Shown here: in pieces, positions 19,546-28,963 of the stretch
Layout of the letters: every line of letters starts with the position of its first letter
Numbering within the stretch: the stretch's first letter is position 1
DNA from: Cycloclasticus sp. symbiont of Bathymodiolus heckerae
GTDB lineage: Bacteria; Pseudomonadota; Gammaproteobacteria; Methylococcales; Cycloclasticaceae
DNA length: 64,000 nucleotides
Direction of reading: 5' to 3'
Assembly (NCBI GenBank): GCA_002101235.1
Contig: LWTL01000115.1
Location: forward strand, 1 to 64,000
Position numbers and translations under genes: made by a program
Notes under the pieces: generated by a model
Told to the model about the DNA's origin: nothing
The model's input: the letters and a program-made list of their open reading frames with translations, nothing else
The model's database searches: none

Positions 19546-22392
19546 ATGAGTCAGCAAAATTTTCACCCTGGGCAACGTTGGGTTAGTCATTCAGAAACAG
19601 AGTTAGGCTTAGGCATGGTGGAGTCCATTGAAGGACGGCATGTTACGGTTTTCTTTCCGGCGGTTGAAGAACAGCGCGTTTATGCGTTAGATAATGCGCC
19701 GTTAAGTCGCGTTGTATATAGCGTAGGGGATAGTATTCGCCATGTTGACGGTAACACCTTAACGGTAAACCAAGTTCAAGAGCACAATGCCTGCATGATG
19801 TACCTTTGCAATAACGAACAGGGCGAAGAAGTAGTCATGCACGAGGTAGACCTCGATAGCGTTGGCGCTTTTAATAAGCCGCAAAGCCGCTTATTTACAG
19901 GGCAGTTGGATAAAAACAAGTTATTTGATTTTCGCCTAAAAACATTAGAATTTCAGCGCAAGCTAGATCAGTTCTCAAGCTATGGTTTAACAGGTCCACG
20001 TGTTCAGCTGCTACCGCACCAATTTTATATTGCCAAAAAAGTAACTGAACGTAATGCTGCGCGTGTTTTATTGGCCGATGAAGTAGGTCTGGGTAAAACA
20101 ATTGAAGCAGGTTTAATCTTGCATCAACAGTTATTAACCGGCTCTATTGAACGTGTGCTGATTGTTGTTCCCGATGCGTTGATTCACCAATGGTTAGTGG
20201 AGTTGCTTAGGCGCTTTAACTTGTCGTTCACTATTCTTGACCATGATCGTTGTGACGCTATTCGAGAAGAGGGTGATATTAACCCGTTTGAAACAGCGCA
20301 ACTTGTGCTGTGCCAGCTTTCTTTCCTATCTGAACATGCTAATTACCACGCGCTTTCTGTAGCAGCCGACTGGGATTTAATGATCGTTGATGAAGCGCAT
20401 CACCTGTTTTGGAATGAAGACAATGTAAGTAAAGAATACCAGTGTATTGAAACCCTGGCGAACAAAGTGCCGGGCTTGTTGTTATTAACCGCAACGCCAG
20501 AGCAATTAGGCGTTACAAGCCACTTTGCGCGTTTGCGTTTATTAGACCCCGATCGCTATTACGATTTAGCAGCCTTTCGTGACGAGCAAGCGGGCTATCA
20601 GCACATTAACGACTTAATTAAGCAGTTGTTAGAGGCGGCTTCCATAGAAGATGTTTTGGCGAATAAAACGCTGTATAAAGCCTTAACTGAATTGCTGGGG
20701 GGGGATATGCTCGGTTCAACGGATGTGACCTTGCAAACATTGATTGATGCCTTGTTAGATCGCCATGGAACAGGGCGTGTATTGTTTAGAAACACGCGTG
20801 AAAACATAGACGTTTTCTCATCACGTCAACTGCATCCGCATCTTTTGCCTGCATTAGATATTGAAGAAGAGTTCGAACTAGATAACGACATCGCCTTAAT
20901 GAATGCCTTATTGCCAGAAATGAAATTGGGTGAAGACTGGCTAGATGACGATCCAAGAATTGAATGGCTTGAAGCGTGGTTAGAAGAACACAAGACTGAA
21001 AAAGTCTTATTGATTTGCGCTCAGCAACAAACGGCGGAAGAGCTTCAAGAATATTTAAAAATGTGTACCTCCTTTTCATCGGCAGTGTTCCACGAAGGAA
21101 TGAGCTTAATTGCTCGTGATAGAGCCGCGGCTTACTTTGCCGATATGGAAGAGGGCGCACAAATCCTTATCTGTTCAGAAATTGGCAGTGAAGGCCGTAA
21201 CTTCCAATTCGCCCATCACTTAGTATTGTTCGATTTACCGCTAAACCCCGATTTATTAGAACAGCGCATTGGTCGATTAGACCGTATTGGGCAAACAGGT
21301 ACAGTACACATTCATGTGCCCTGTACAGAAAATTCCGCACAGCAACGCCTTATGAACTGGTATGACGAAGGCCTTAACGCCTTTAGTCAGGTTTGTTCAA
21401 CCGGCCACCATGTGTACGCCGCTGTAAAAGCAGACCTAAAAGATGCGTTATTGGATGACGAATCGGGTGAAGCCTTTAGTGCAGTGCTTGAAAAAACGCG
21501 CGAGCTGATGGAAAAAAGCATTGCAGATATGCACGCAGGGCGTGACTTAATGCTAGAACTAAACTCTTGCCGTAAGGTAGAAGCACAAGCGATTGTTGAT
21601 GAAATAAGCCTTTCATCCAGTCAGCTAGAGCTATCCAATTATATGGAAGAAGTTTTCGAAAACTTTGGCGTTGAACAGCAATACCACAGTGAAGACAGCA
21701 TTGTCATAAAGCCAACAGGCCATATGCAGGGCGATAGCTTTCCGGGTTTAACAGAAGACGGTTTAACAGCCACCTTTAACCGAAAAATCGCCTTATCGCG
21801 TGAAGATTTCCACTTTTTAACATGGGAACACCCTATGGTAACGGCGGCGATGGAGCAGATTATAAATACCGAGTTCGGTAACTCCACATTTTGTACCATT
21901 GCATTACCGCCAGTTCCCGCAGGCACACTCGTGTTAGAAGCTATCTTTACAACACATTGCCCAGCACCTAAACGTTTACAATTACACCGTTACCTACCCA
22001 AAACGATGAAGCGTATCGTTGTTGGCTCAAACGGTTTAGATATGACCAATATTTTAAAGCCAGAGCATATAGCATCAAGGTTAACGTTCGTTAAAAAGCC
22101 AGTAGCATTAAACATTATTGAACATGGCAAAGAAACGATTAAGAAACTGGTTGCAAAATCAGAAGCGCTCGTTGCTCCGCATCAAAAAAGTTTAGTGACA
22201 GAAAGCATTACCGAAATGGAATTGCACGAATTAGCTAATTTAGACAGGTTACAGGCATTGGCGCAGGTAAACCCCAATATTCGCGACAGTGAAATAGCGC
22301 AGCAAGAAAGCAGAATAGCCGATTTACGTTCGCATATTGAGCGCACTTCGTTTAAGTTGGATGCTATACGGGTTATTTTAATTACGGATTAA
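19546..22392 (+). CDS. rapA: RNA polymerase-associated helicase-like ATPase RapA (HepA)
   Basis: The 948-residue SWI2/SNF2 protein recycles RNA polymerase after transcription. The N-terminal Tudor-like region (FHPGQRWVSHSETELGLG) is followed by Walker A LADEVGLGKTIEAGLIL near residue 180, the DEAH box IVDEAHH near residue 280, TATPEQLG, and the helicase C motif LPLNPDLLEQRIGRLDRIGQ near residue 565. A RapA-specific C-terminal region follows. Length is close to E. coli RapA (968). No close neighbours share its strand except the cassette-like gene 186 bases downstream. Confidence 0.96.
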   Translation: MSQQNFHPGQRWVSHSETELGLGMVESIEGRHVTVFFPAVEEQRVYALDNAPLSRVVYSVGDSIRHVDGNTLTVNQVQEHNACMMYLCNNEQGEEVVMHEVDLDSVGAFNKPQSRLFTGQLDKNKLFDFRLKTLEFQRKLDQFSSYGLTGPRVQLLPHQFYIAKKVTERNAARVLLADEVGLGKTIEAGLILHQQLLTGSIERVLIVVPDALIHQWLVELLRRFNLSFTILDHDRCDAIREEGDINPFETAQLVLCQLSFLSEHANYHALSVAADWDLMIVDEAHHLFWNEDNVSKEYQCIETLANKVPGLLLLTATPEQLGVTSHFARLRLLDPDRYYDLAAFRDEQAGYQHINDLIKQLLEAASIEDVLANKTLYKALTELLGGDMLGSTDVTLQTLIDALLDRHGTGRVLFRNTRENIDVFSSRQLHPHLLPALDIEEEFELDNDIALMNALLPEMKLGEDWLDDDPRIEWLEAWLEEHKTEKVLLICAQQQTAEELQEYLKMCTSFSSAVFHEGMSLIARDRAAAYFADMEEGAQILICSEIGSEGRNFQFAHHLVLFDLPLNPDLLEQRIGRLDRIGQTGTVHIHVPCTENSAQQRLMNWYDEGLNAFSQVCSTGHHVYAAVKADLKDALLDDESGEAFSAVLEKTRELMEKSIADMHAGRDLMLELNSCRKVEAQAIVDEISLSSSQLELSNYMEEVFENFGVEQQYHSEDSIVIKPTGHMQGDSFPGLTEDGLTATFNRKIALSREDFHFLTWEHPMVTAAMEQIINTEFGNSTFCTIALPPVPAGTLVLEAIFTTHCPAPKRLQLHRYLPKTMKRIVVGSNGLDMTNILKPEHIASRLTFVKKPVALNIIEHGKETIKKLVAKSEALVAPHQKSLVTESITEMELHELANLDRLQALAQVNPNIRDSEIAQQESRIADLRSHIERTSFKLDAIRVILITD

Positions 22393-22519
22393 TTAGGCGG
22401 CATCTTACTAAAGACGAATTGCCCGCGTTTATAGTGCTAGCATTAAAATACATGGAAAGGATATCCATCTATATGTAACTAAATGCGTGGATAATCGCTT
22501 TCGCTTATTAATACTGTTA

Positions 22520-22555
22520 AACGGACCGCTCGCTATCGCGACCTGTCCGTTAGGC
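22520..22555 (+). other. Possible integron recombination site (attC-like) before the methyltransferase gene
   Basis: AACGGAC at 22520-22526 and GTCCGTT at 22545-22551 form an exact seven-base inverted repeat. The right arm runs into GTTAGGC (22549-22555), which fits the GTTRRRY core of integron attC sites. The gene starts 24 bases later. A proper RYYYAAC left core is not seen at this site, so it is at best degenerate. Confidence 0.4.
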
Positions 22556-22578
22556 GTGCAAAATAACACATAGGAATT

Positions 22579-23541
22579 TTGATGAAAAATCTGATACTGA
22601 AAATCCTTCCGTTGGCGGACATAATACTCATGCCCTTTGTCTATCCTGCCGCATGGTTACTGAAAAATATTCGTAAAGCCGGGGTACACAATTTGCCGCT
22701 ATGCAAGAATGCTCTTATGAATGTAGGTGTATTTCCAATTCGCAATCATTACTACGAGCCACAGTTTGATAATAGGACTCCTGATCCAGATTTATCTCTA
22801 GACAGAAACCTACCAGGAATAAACTGGAATATTTCCGGCCAATTAGAAATGCTTAAAACCTTTGCCTTTTCTCAAGAACTTGTGGATATTCCACAAAAAA
22901 AGCCAGAATCCCTTAAGTTTTATTTGAATAATGGCGCATTTGAATCGGGGGATGCTGAATATTGGTATCAGATAATTCGTAAAATAAAACCTAAAAGAAT
23001 ATTTGAAGTTGGTAGTGGAAACTCTACTTTAATGGCAATTAATGCCATTAGAAAAAATCTTAATGAAGACCCAAAATATAAATGTGAACATATATGCATT
23101 GAACCATACGAGATGCCTTGGCTTGAAGAGGTCGGTGTATCCGTGGTCAGAAGGAAAGTCGAAGAGGTAGAATTATCGTTTTTCTCTCAGCTTCAAGAAA
23201 ATGACATTTTATTCATTGATTCGTCGCACATTATCCGCCCTCAAGGCGATGTCCTTTTTGAATATCTTGAGTTATTACCGTCTCTCAACAAAGGTGTCAT
23301 TGTTCATGTTCATGATATTTTTTCACCCAAGAATTATCTAAAACAGTGGTTGCAAGATGAGGTTAGGTTCTGGAATGAACAATACTTGTTAGAGGCATTC
23401 CTTTCACACAATAGTAGCTGGAAAATCATTGGCGCTCTTAACTACTTACATCATAATCATTATAAAGAATTTAAGTCAGTAGCACCGTTCTTAGCACCTG
23501 ATCGAGAGCCAGGTTCATTCTATATTCAAAAGATCGCCTAA
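22579..23541 (+). CDS. SAM-dependent methyltransferase-like protein, cassette-like context
   Basis: The 320-residue protein has a Rossmann-type SAM motif (IFEVGSGNSTLMAINAI near residue 139), an acidic strand end (ICIEPYE), ILFIDSSHIIRP near residue 213 and GVIVHVHDIF near residue 243. This is the pattern of class I methyltransferases linked to sugar or lipid modification. The first 25 residues are hydrophobic and could anchor it. GTTAGGC precedes the gene and its stop codon lies inside GCCTAAC, as in integron gene cassettes. The gene looks more AT-rich than its neighbours, which suggests acquisition. The substrate is unknown. Confidence 0.65.
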   Translation: MMKNLILKILPLADIILMPFVYPAAWLLKNIRKAGVHNLPLCKNALMNVGVFPIRNHYYEPQFDNRTPDPDLSLDRNLPGINWNISGQLEMLKTFAFSQELVDIPQKKPESLKFYLNNGAFESGDAEYWYQIIRKIKPKRIFEVGSGNSTLMAINAIRKNLNEDPKYKCEHICIEPYEMPWLEEVGVSVVRRKVEEVELSFFSQLQENDILFIDSSHIIRPQGDVLFEYLELLPSLNKGVIVHVHDIFSPKNYLKQWLQDEVRFWNEQYLLEAFLSHNSSWKIIGALNYLHHNHYKEFKSVAPFLAPDREPGSFYIQKIA

Positions 23542-23580
23542 CAAGGCAAGTGCACTCGGCAATTTATTAAATGGGACGCT
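23536..23580 (+). other. Possible attC-like left core overlapping the methyltransferase stop codon
   Basis: GCCTAAC (RYYYAAC form) at 23536-23542 contains the TAA stop and continues as AAGGCAAGTGC; GGGACGC follows near 23573. This resembles the 5' half of an integron attC. A closing GTTRRRY core before the next gene is not seen, so the site would be truncated. Confidence 0.4.
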
Positions 23581-23600
23581 ACCCTTTAATTCTGTTTTTT

Positions 23601-25235
23601 TTACTGAGGCGTATCAGTTGCGTTGATAGCAATGAGTTTTTCTTTTAAAAGGCTTTCAATATCATTTTTTGAAAAACCAACATAATTAGCAACAATATTG
23701 GCATGACTGGTAACAGAAATACCGTCTATAAAACGGTGGGTTGTTTTCTGCCCATCAAATTCAACTTGCCTACATAACGCCTGATTTCCTTCAAGGTAAT
23801 GTTCTGCTAATTCGTGATTATGGGTCACTAAAATGGTTAATGAGCCTAAGCGTTTAAATGCTTCCAAAATCATTAGCGATGTTTCTATTTTCTCTTTGTG
23901 GGTGGTGCCTTCTGCTAATTCATCAAGAATAACCATGGTGTGTGGCGTTGCCGCTGTAAAAATATTACGTGTGCGCTTTAGTTCTGTACCAAAACGCCCA
24001 ACATCTTGGTCTAAGGAGTTAATTTCTGGTGTCTGGTAATACACTCGGTCTGCGACGGTTAAGGTTGCAGAATCGGCTGGTATGTAACAACCTATTTGGG
24101 ACAGTAATTGTATTTGTGCTAATGTTTTGCAGAAGGCTGTTTTGCCGCCACTGTTAGGTCCAGTAAAGAACGATAAGTTGTGCTGACTGCTGTCAAAGTT
24201 ATTCGGTACATAAGTCTCATCGCTAAGGCCTAACACGGGGTTAACCGCGCCTTCAACTTGAATGCAGTGCCTATTAGCTACTTTTATTGTTGGTAAAATG
24301 ACGTTATGTACATTTTTTTCAGCATAACGGTGATAGGACATTAATTCATCTAACTGGCCAATTACTTGAACGACTCGTTCGACGTCGGCTGAGCCTGCAT
24401 AGATTTGTTTCAACGGAACAATAAACGAGCTGTTATCGAATTCGCACACAATCGGTATATAAAACAGCATGAGCATAACCGGCAGCGCTGATAGCACCGT
24501 GAATTGCCCTAGCGTAGTCGTCAATACATAGGGTATCGCAATAGTGGGGAGGAGAAGAAGCGGTAACAACAGAGGCTTAAACAGCGTCAACCTGAACTTA
24601 ATGGCGGGCTGTATTGTCTTTTTTTCACTCGCTAATAGGAACTTGTCAAAAAATTTGTACACTGGGCCATTCATTAATTTGCATTCCCTTTTAGTTGCAA
24701 ATTCAGCCAAGTCACTCAACAAGTTTTTTAAATAGATGCTTTTGGGCGGTTTTATTTTTTCAGCATGAGTAACCACGCCCGGCAAGAAGCGCATTGCTTC
24801 TTTATACACACGGTACCCATAACCCGGTTGTTCTAATTTTTTTCTATTAGGCGAGAAAAAGAACCCTACGAACTCAGAAAACAGCAACCGGTAAAACGAA
24901 TCTTCGTGGGTTGCAGCTGTCTTTAATAACGCTTCAATGCCTTGCCTCAATTCGTCATCATCAACGAGTTCTTGAAGTGCGTGTTGTTTCGCTTTAATTT
25001 CATCAGGCGTTAACATTTGTTGTGAAAACGCTTTATGCATAACATCTTTACCAACCAAGGTCTGAGTATGATCGACTACCTCTAATAAGTTATCTACTTC
25101 AATAACATCATAAGAAGCTTGGTCTATTAGCCCCTTAGCATCTGGCGTGTCACTTTTGCCCCTCAACGAACGATTACCCAGCATCACCTCACGGAGCTGC
25201 CAAAATAATTTACGCATTTCTAATGTTTCACTCAC
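23601..25235 (-). CDS. MutS-related ATPase with predicted membrane segments
   Basis: The 544-residue protein carries a MutS-type ABC ATPase at its C-terminus: Walker A FFTGPNSGGKTAFCKTL near residue 360, a Q/D-loop region (SLDQDVGRFGTELKRT), Walker B MVILDELAEGTT near residue 435 and an H-loop ILVTHNHELA. There is no N-terminal mismatch-recognition domain. Two adjacent hydrophobic segments (about residues 218-265) probably cross the membrane. Such membrane MutS paralogues exist in bacteria but have no settled function, and a role in mismatch repair is unlikely. It converges on the cassette-like gene. Confidence 0.75.
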   Translation of the reverse strand: MSETLEMRKLFWQLREVMLGNRSLRGKSDTPDAKGLIDQASYDVIEVDNLLEVVDHTQTLVGKDVMHKAFSQQMLTPDEIKAKQHALQELVDDDELRQGIEALLKTAATHEDSFYRLLFSEFVGFFFSPNRKKLEQPGYGYRVYKEAMRFLPGVVTHAEKIKPPKSIYLKNLLSDLAEFATKRECKLMNGPVYKFFDKFLLASEKKTIQPAIKFRLTLFKPLLLPLLLLPTIAIPYVLTTTLGQFTVLSALPVMLMLFYIPIVCEFDNSSFIVPLKQIYAGSADVERVVQVIGQLDELMSYHRYAEKNVHNVILPTIKVANRHCIQVEGAVNPVLGLSDETYVPNNFDSSQHNLSFFTGPNSGGKTAFCKTLAQIQLLSQIGCYIPADSATLTVADRVYYQTPEINSLDQDVGRFGTELKRTRNIFTAATPHTMVILDELAEGTTHKEKIETSLMILEAFKRLGSLTILVTHNHELAEHYLEGNQALCRQVEFDGQKTTHRFIDGISVTSHANIVANYVGFSKNDIESLLKEKLIAINATDTPQ

Positions 25236-25520
25236 AACCAGCTCCGCCCTTTGATTTTAATGACTATAAGCGTCCTACATAAAAATAAAAACAGTGAGTT
25301 TGCTTCATGGGCAGTGAAACTGTTCCAGATCATCAATGATATTTAAAAGCCTTGAGTAACCAAAATATGACTCTAATGACAAAAGGTTTATTTGTTTCGA
25401 AAGTCCCAGCCTCAAGCGGGTTTACATTAGGGGGTATAACAAGCGACTGTGGTTATAAGTTAAGCATTAGTGGTACACTTTTTATTGAAAACACGCGCGT
25501 TAGATAAACAGGAGAGCACC

Positions 25521-26468
25521 ATCAAAACCTTTTTAATACTGTGGTTGTTTATGTTGAATACTGCATTTGCGACGACTGAATATGCGGACAGTGGTGTTGA
25601 AATGACACCGATACAGGTTTCTGAACATGTTTGGTACGTTCAAGGAATGTCGGGGGCTGCTACGCAAAACGAGGGGTTTATCTCCAATGCGGGTTTTGTT
25701 ATTACCTCGGAAGGCGTTGTTGTTTACGATGCATTAGGCTCGCCATCGTTAGCTCAACAGCTTGTGGGTGAGATCCGTAAGATCACACAACAACCGATCG
25801 TTAAACTTATTATTGGGCATTACCATGCCGACCATATTTACGGTGCGCAAGTATTTAAAGAGCTAGGTGCGGAGATTATTGCGCCGAGCGGCTCTTATCA
25901 ATATATAGATTCATTAATTGCTCAAGAACGCTTAGAGGAGCGTCGTATCTCATTGTTCCCGTGGGTGGATGATGAAACGTATATTGTTAAGCCAGATCGG
26001 ATATTAAAAAAATCAGAACGATTTATGTTGGGTAATGTTGGTTTTCTAATTAATGTGGTTGGTGCGGCGCATTCAGACGGTGATATGAGTTTGTATGTTG
26101 AGAACGATCGCGTGCTGTTTTCAGGCGATATTATTTTTGAAGGGCGTGTGCCATATCTCGGTGATGCGGATACCAAGTTTTGGCTAAAGACCTTGGAGCA
26201 AATGGAAATGCAATCGTTGCAAGGGCTTGTTCCCGGACACGGCGCGGCGGCAAAAGACCCTGCAAAAACGGTGCAACTTACACGGCGCTATTTAGCGTTT
26301 ATACGAGAAAAAATGGCGGCGGCTGTTGATGAGCTTGAGCCTTTTGACGAAGCGTATCAACAAATAAACTGGTCGGCGTTTGAAAACTTACCAGCCTTTA
26401 ACGAAGCTAACCGCAAAAATGCATATCAAGTTTACTTGTCGTTAGAAGCAGAAGCGTTAGAGGACTAA
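25521..26468 (+). CDS. Exported metallo-beta-lactamase-fold hydrolase
   Basis: The fold is shown by [11 protein letters not shown] (HxHxDH zinc motif), [31 protein letters not shown] and GLVPGHGAA. It resembles the exported hydrolases found near PQQ or quinoprotein genes; the substrate is unknown. The start is odd. An ideal AGGAG stands six bases before ATC at 25521, from which reads a signal peptide ([16 protein letters not shown]). Other starts are GTG at 25470, without a ribosome site, or ATG at 25551, which would cut the signal peptide. ATC may be a genuine rare start or a changed ATG. Confidence 0.8.
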   Translation: MKTFLILWLFMLNTAFATTEYADSGVEMTPIQVSEHVWYVQGMSGAATQNEGFISNAGFVITSEGVVVYDALGSPSLAQQLVGEIRKITQQPIVKLIIGHYHADHIYGAQVFKELGAEIIAPSGSYQYIDSLIAQERLEERRISLFPWVDDETYIVKPDRILKKSERFMLGNVGFLINVVGAAHSDGDMSLYVENDRVLFSGDIIFEGRVPYLGDADTKFWLKTLEQMEMQSLQGLVPGHGAAAKDPAKTVQLTRRYLAFIREKMAAAVDELEPFDEAYQQINWSAFENLPAFNEANRKNAYQVYLSLEAEALED

Positions 26469-27241
26469 GCGGCTTCTTTTCTTAAAAAGACCCACTCGCT
26501 TTCAGTTGATTGCTCTGCGCAATAGACGTAACCCGCGGTATCAAAATGTTTAATGTCGCTAGGGCTTTCAAGCCTGTTCTTAATAATATAGGCGCTCATC
26601 ATGCCGCGTGCTTTTTTGGCATAAAAGCTAATGATTTTATACTTGTCGTTTTTCCAGTCTTTAAATACAGGAGTAATAACGGCTGCATTTAAAAGCTTTG
26701 GTTTGACCGATTTAAAATACTCATTAGACGCAAGGTTAATCAATACAGGGCTTTTTTGCTCTGCAAGTTCTTGGTTTATTTTATCGGTTATTTTTTGACC
26801 CCAAAATTCATATAAGTTTTTACCACGCTGGTTGTTAAAGCGCGTACCCATTTCTAAGCGGTAAGGTTGCATCAAGTCTAACGGTTTAAGTAAGCCGTAT
26901 AAACCAGAGAGAATACGTAAGTGTTGATTGGCCCAATTTAAATCGTCTTCATTAAATGTTTTAACATCCATGCCTTCGTAGACATCGCCTTTAAAAGCCA
27001 GTAAGGCTTGTTTGCTGTTGTCGGGCGTGAAGGGTACGGCCCAGTCAATAAACCGGTTGCTATTAAGGTTCCCCAGTTTTTCGCTGATGCTCATGAGTTC
27101 TGACACGTCTGATGGCGATAGTTCGCGTAACTGATCAATGAGTTCAGCAGAGTCATCTATAAAGTCAGGTAACGAAAACGTGGTGGTTTGAGCGGGTGTT
27201 TCGTAGTCCAACGTTTTTGCCGGGGAGATAACTAGTAGCAT
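26465..27241 (-). CDS. yaaA: Peroxide stress protein YaaA (UPF0246)
   Basis: From ATG at 27241 the product is 258 residues, starting [16 protein letters not shown] as in E. coli YaaA; a GTG three codons upstream is also possible. Family blocks are [36 protein letters not shown] and [12 protein letters not shown]. YaaA is linked to lower intracellular free iron under hydrogen peroxide stress and binds DNA. It overlaps the end of the metallo-hydrolase gene by four bases. Confidence 0.93.
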   Translation of the reverse strand: MLLVISPAKTLDYETPAQTTTFSLPDFIDDSAELIDQLRELSPSDVSELMSISEKLGNLNSNRFIDWAVPFTPDNSKQALLAFKGDVYEGMDVKTFNEDDLNWANQHLRILSGLYGLLKPLDLMQPYRLEMGTRFNNQRGKNLYEFWGQKITDKINQELAEQKSPVLINLASNEYFKSVKPKLLNAAVITPVFKDWKNDKYKIISFYAKKARGMMSAYIIKNRLESPSDIKHFDTAGYVYCAEQSTESEWVFLRKEAA

Positions 27242-27343
27242 GGTCTTCACTCGTTATGATTGTTTGGTCTCTATTGTACAGAGAACAGGTAGGAATGAAA
27301 TTTTAGCCATTAATGGTTATGGTTTTTTATGCACAAATTGACG

Positions 27344-27377
27344 TGCGGTGCAACATTTGATATATTGCGTTGCAATA
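27344..27377 (+). promoter_or_regulatory. Direct repeat upstream of phaB, candidate operator
   Basis: TGCGGTGCAA (from 27344) and TGCGTTGCAA (from 27366) match at nine of ten positions and lie 22 bases apart, two helical turns. Each is itself near-palindromic (TTGC-GTT-GCAA). They stand 40-70 bases before the phaB start. TGC/GCA-rich sites are typical of PhaR repressor operators in PHB bacteria. No phaR gene is in the window, so the link is inferred. Confidence 0.45.
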
Positions 27378-27416
27378 ATTTTTTCAAGTATGAATAACGA
27401 TTAAGGAGTTCTAGAT

Positions 27417-28163
27417 ATGGGTAATAAAGTTGCTTTAGTAACAGGTGGTTTAGGTGGTATTGGCTCTGAAATATCAAGAAAACTCTCTTCAAATGGTTAT
27501 ACCGTTGTGGCTACGACATTTAATAAAGAAATTGAAAAGTCAGACGAATGGATTGTTGCACAGAAAAAAGCGGGTTATGACTTTCTTGTAGAAGAAGCAG
27601 ACGTAACAAGCTTTGAAGCATGTGGTGAAATGGTTAAACGTGTTGAAGACACGGTTGGCCCTGTTGAAATTTTAGTTAATTGCGCTGGAATTACACGTGA
27701 TGGCTTTTTGAAAAACATGGACGAGTCTAATTGGGATGCCGTGTTATCAACTAACTTGGACGGTGTTTTCAACATGACTAAAAGCGTATTAGACTTCATG
27801 TTGTCTAGACAGTCTGGCCGTATCATTAATATTTCATCAGTGAATGGTCAACGTGGACAGTTTGGTCAAACAAACTACTCAGCTGCAAAAGCGGGTATGC
27901 ACGGTTTCACTATGGCGTTAGCACAAGAAGTGGCACGTAAAGGAATTACCGTTAATTCAGTAAGTCCAGGCTATATCGCTACTAATATGGTGATGGCTAT
28001 TGACGAAGAAATTCGAAATGACTTGGTTTCTCAAATCCCGATGCAACGGATGGGTAAACCGACTGAAATTGCTAACACTGTTGGCTTTTTAGCATCTGAC
28101 CAAGCGGACTATATAACGGGCGCGAATATTCCTGTAAATGGTGGTTTGTTCACCAGTTTCTAA
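27417..28163 (+). CDS. phaB: Acetoacetyl-CoA reductase (NADPH)
   Basis: This 248-residue short-chain dehydrogenase reduces acetoacetyl-CoA to (R)-3-hydroxybutyryl-CoA, the monomer for PHB. The cofactor loop is TGGLGGIGSEI. NCAGITRDGFLKNM, the catalytic Ser with YSAAKAG, and SPGYIATNMV follow. A good AAGGAG ribosome site precedes the ATG. PhaB is favoured over FabG because a phasin and both PHA synthase subunits follow. A strong terminator ends the gene. The beta-ketothiolase partner is not in this window. Confidence 0.93.
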   Translation: MGNKVALVTGGLGGIGSEISRKLSSNGYTVVATTFNKEIEKSDEWIVAQKKAGYDFLVEEADVTSFEACGEMVKRVEDTVGPVEILVNCAGITRDGFLKNMDESNWDAVLSTNLDGVFNMTKSVLDFMLSRQSGRIINISSVNGQRGQFGQTNYSAAKAGMHGFTMALAQEVARKGITVNSVSPGYIATNMVMAIDEEIRNDLVSQIPMQRMGKPTEIANTVGFLASDQADYITGANIPVNGGLFTSF

Positions 28164-28183
28164 ATAAGTAGCAGTATTTTGTT

Positions 28184-28211
28184 AAAAAGGCGATCTTTTG
28201 ATCGCCTTTTT
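28184..28211 (+). terminator. Rho-independent terminator after phaB
   Basis: AAAAAGGCGATC, loop TTTT, GATCGCCTTTTT: a 12-pair perfect stem ending in T. It separates phaB from the phasin gene. Confidence 0.92.
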
Positions 28212-28283
28212 ATTGACAGCTAGTTAACTAACAGATATTACTGAACTAGATTTTTATATATAAATAACCCAGGAGTGGTGAAG

Positions 28284-28898
28284 ATGCAAAACGACCTAAT
28301 TAAACAGTGGGCTCAGCTAAGTAAAAAAGCCAACGATTCATTAAAAAAAATTAATACACTTAATACCGAATCCATTTGCAATTAACTAAATTGCAAATGG
28401 ATATGGTGTCGAGCTGCTTAGAAGGAGGTATTAAAAAAGCCCAAAATGTAGGTGGTGTTAAATCGGTGGCTGATTTAATGAATTTACAGTCAGGTTTGTA
28501 TAAAGAGCTATCCGAAAAAGTATTGAAAAGTGCACAGCAATCGGTACAAGTGGCAATGGAAACTAAGCAAGCCATGGCAGATTTAATTAAAGAAGGTTTG
28601 GCAGAAGCGCCAACGATGGTTGTTAAAACCAGCGCCAAAGCCAGTGGCTAAGAAAGCAGCGCCAAAGCCAGCAGCCAAGAAAGCAGCGCCAAAGCCAGTG
28701 GCTAAAAAAGCAGCTCCAAAGCCAGTGGCTAAGAAAGCAGCGCCAAAGCCAGCGGCCAAGAAAGCAGCGCCAAAGCCAGCAGCTAAGAAAGCAGCTCCAA
28801 AGCCAGCAGCCAAGAAAGCAGCACCAAAGCCAGCGGCTAAATTGCAAATGCCTAAGCCATCAGGTCGACCAATGACTGAAGGCGATGCTAAAAAATAG
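28284..28898 (+). pseudogene. Phasin (PHA granule-associated protein), interrupted by two frameshifts
   Basis: The N-terminal frame from ATG at 28284 (AGGAG at 28271) reads MQNDLIKQWAQLSKKANDSL and stops at 28385. The middle part (KLTKLQMDMVSSCLEGG, then MNLQSGLYKELSEKV) lies in a second frame. An Ala/Lys/Pro-rich tail is in a third. One base added near 28381 (reading NTESICKLTKLQ) and one removed from the A run at 28625-28628 (VVKPAPKPVAKK) give one phasin of about 204 residues. Phasins coat PHB granules, which fits the neighbours. The two shifts are opposite in sign. Sequencing error is possible; if real, the gene is broken. Confidence 0.75.
28647..28835 (+). repeat. Seven-copy 27-base tandem repeat in the phasin tail
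   Basis: Seven near-identical 27-base units encode AKKAAPKPA or AKKAAPKPV. Lys/Ala/Pro-rich tails of this type are common at phasin C-termini. They are basic and may bind DNA or granule surfaces. Copy number is likely to vary between strains. Confidence 0.9.
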
Positions 28899-28963
28899 TT
28901 TTAGTTTATTAAACTCTTTAGCTCAGCTTATCTGGGCTAAAGAGTGTTAAGCGGAGAATTACT

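Noticed and set aside
25434..25456. TATAAC-N11-GTTATA inverted repeat before the metallo-hydrolase
   Set aside because: Six-base arms in AT-rich DNA are expected by chance and neither core fits an integron site well.
28583..28847. Long repetitive ORFs on the minus strand across the phasin tail (Gly/Phe/Ala- or Trp/Cys-rich)
   Set aside because: They are mirror readings of the 27-base repeat in the phasin gene.
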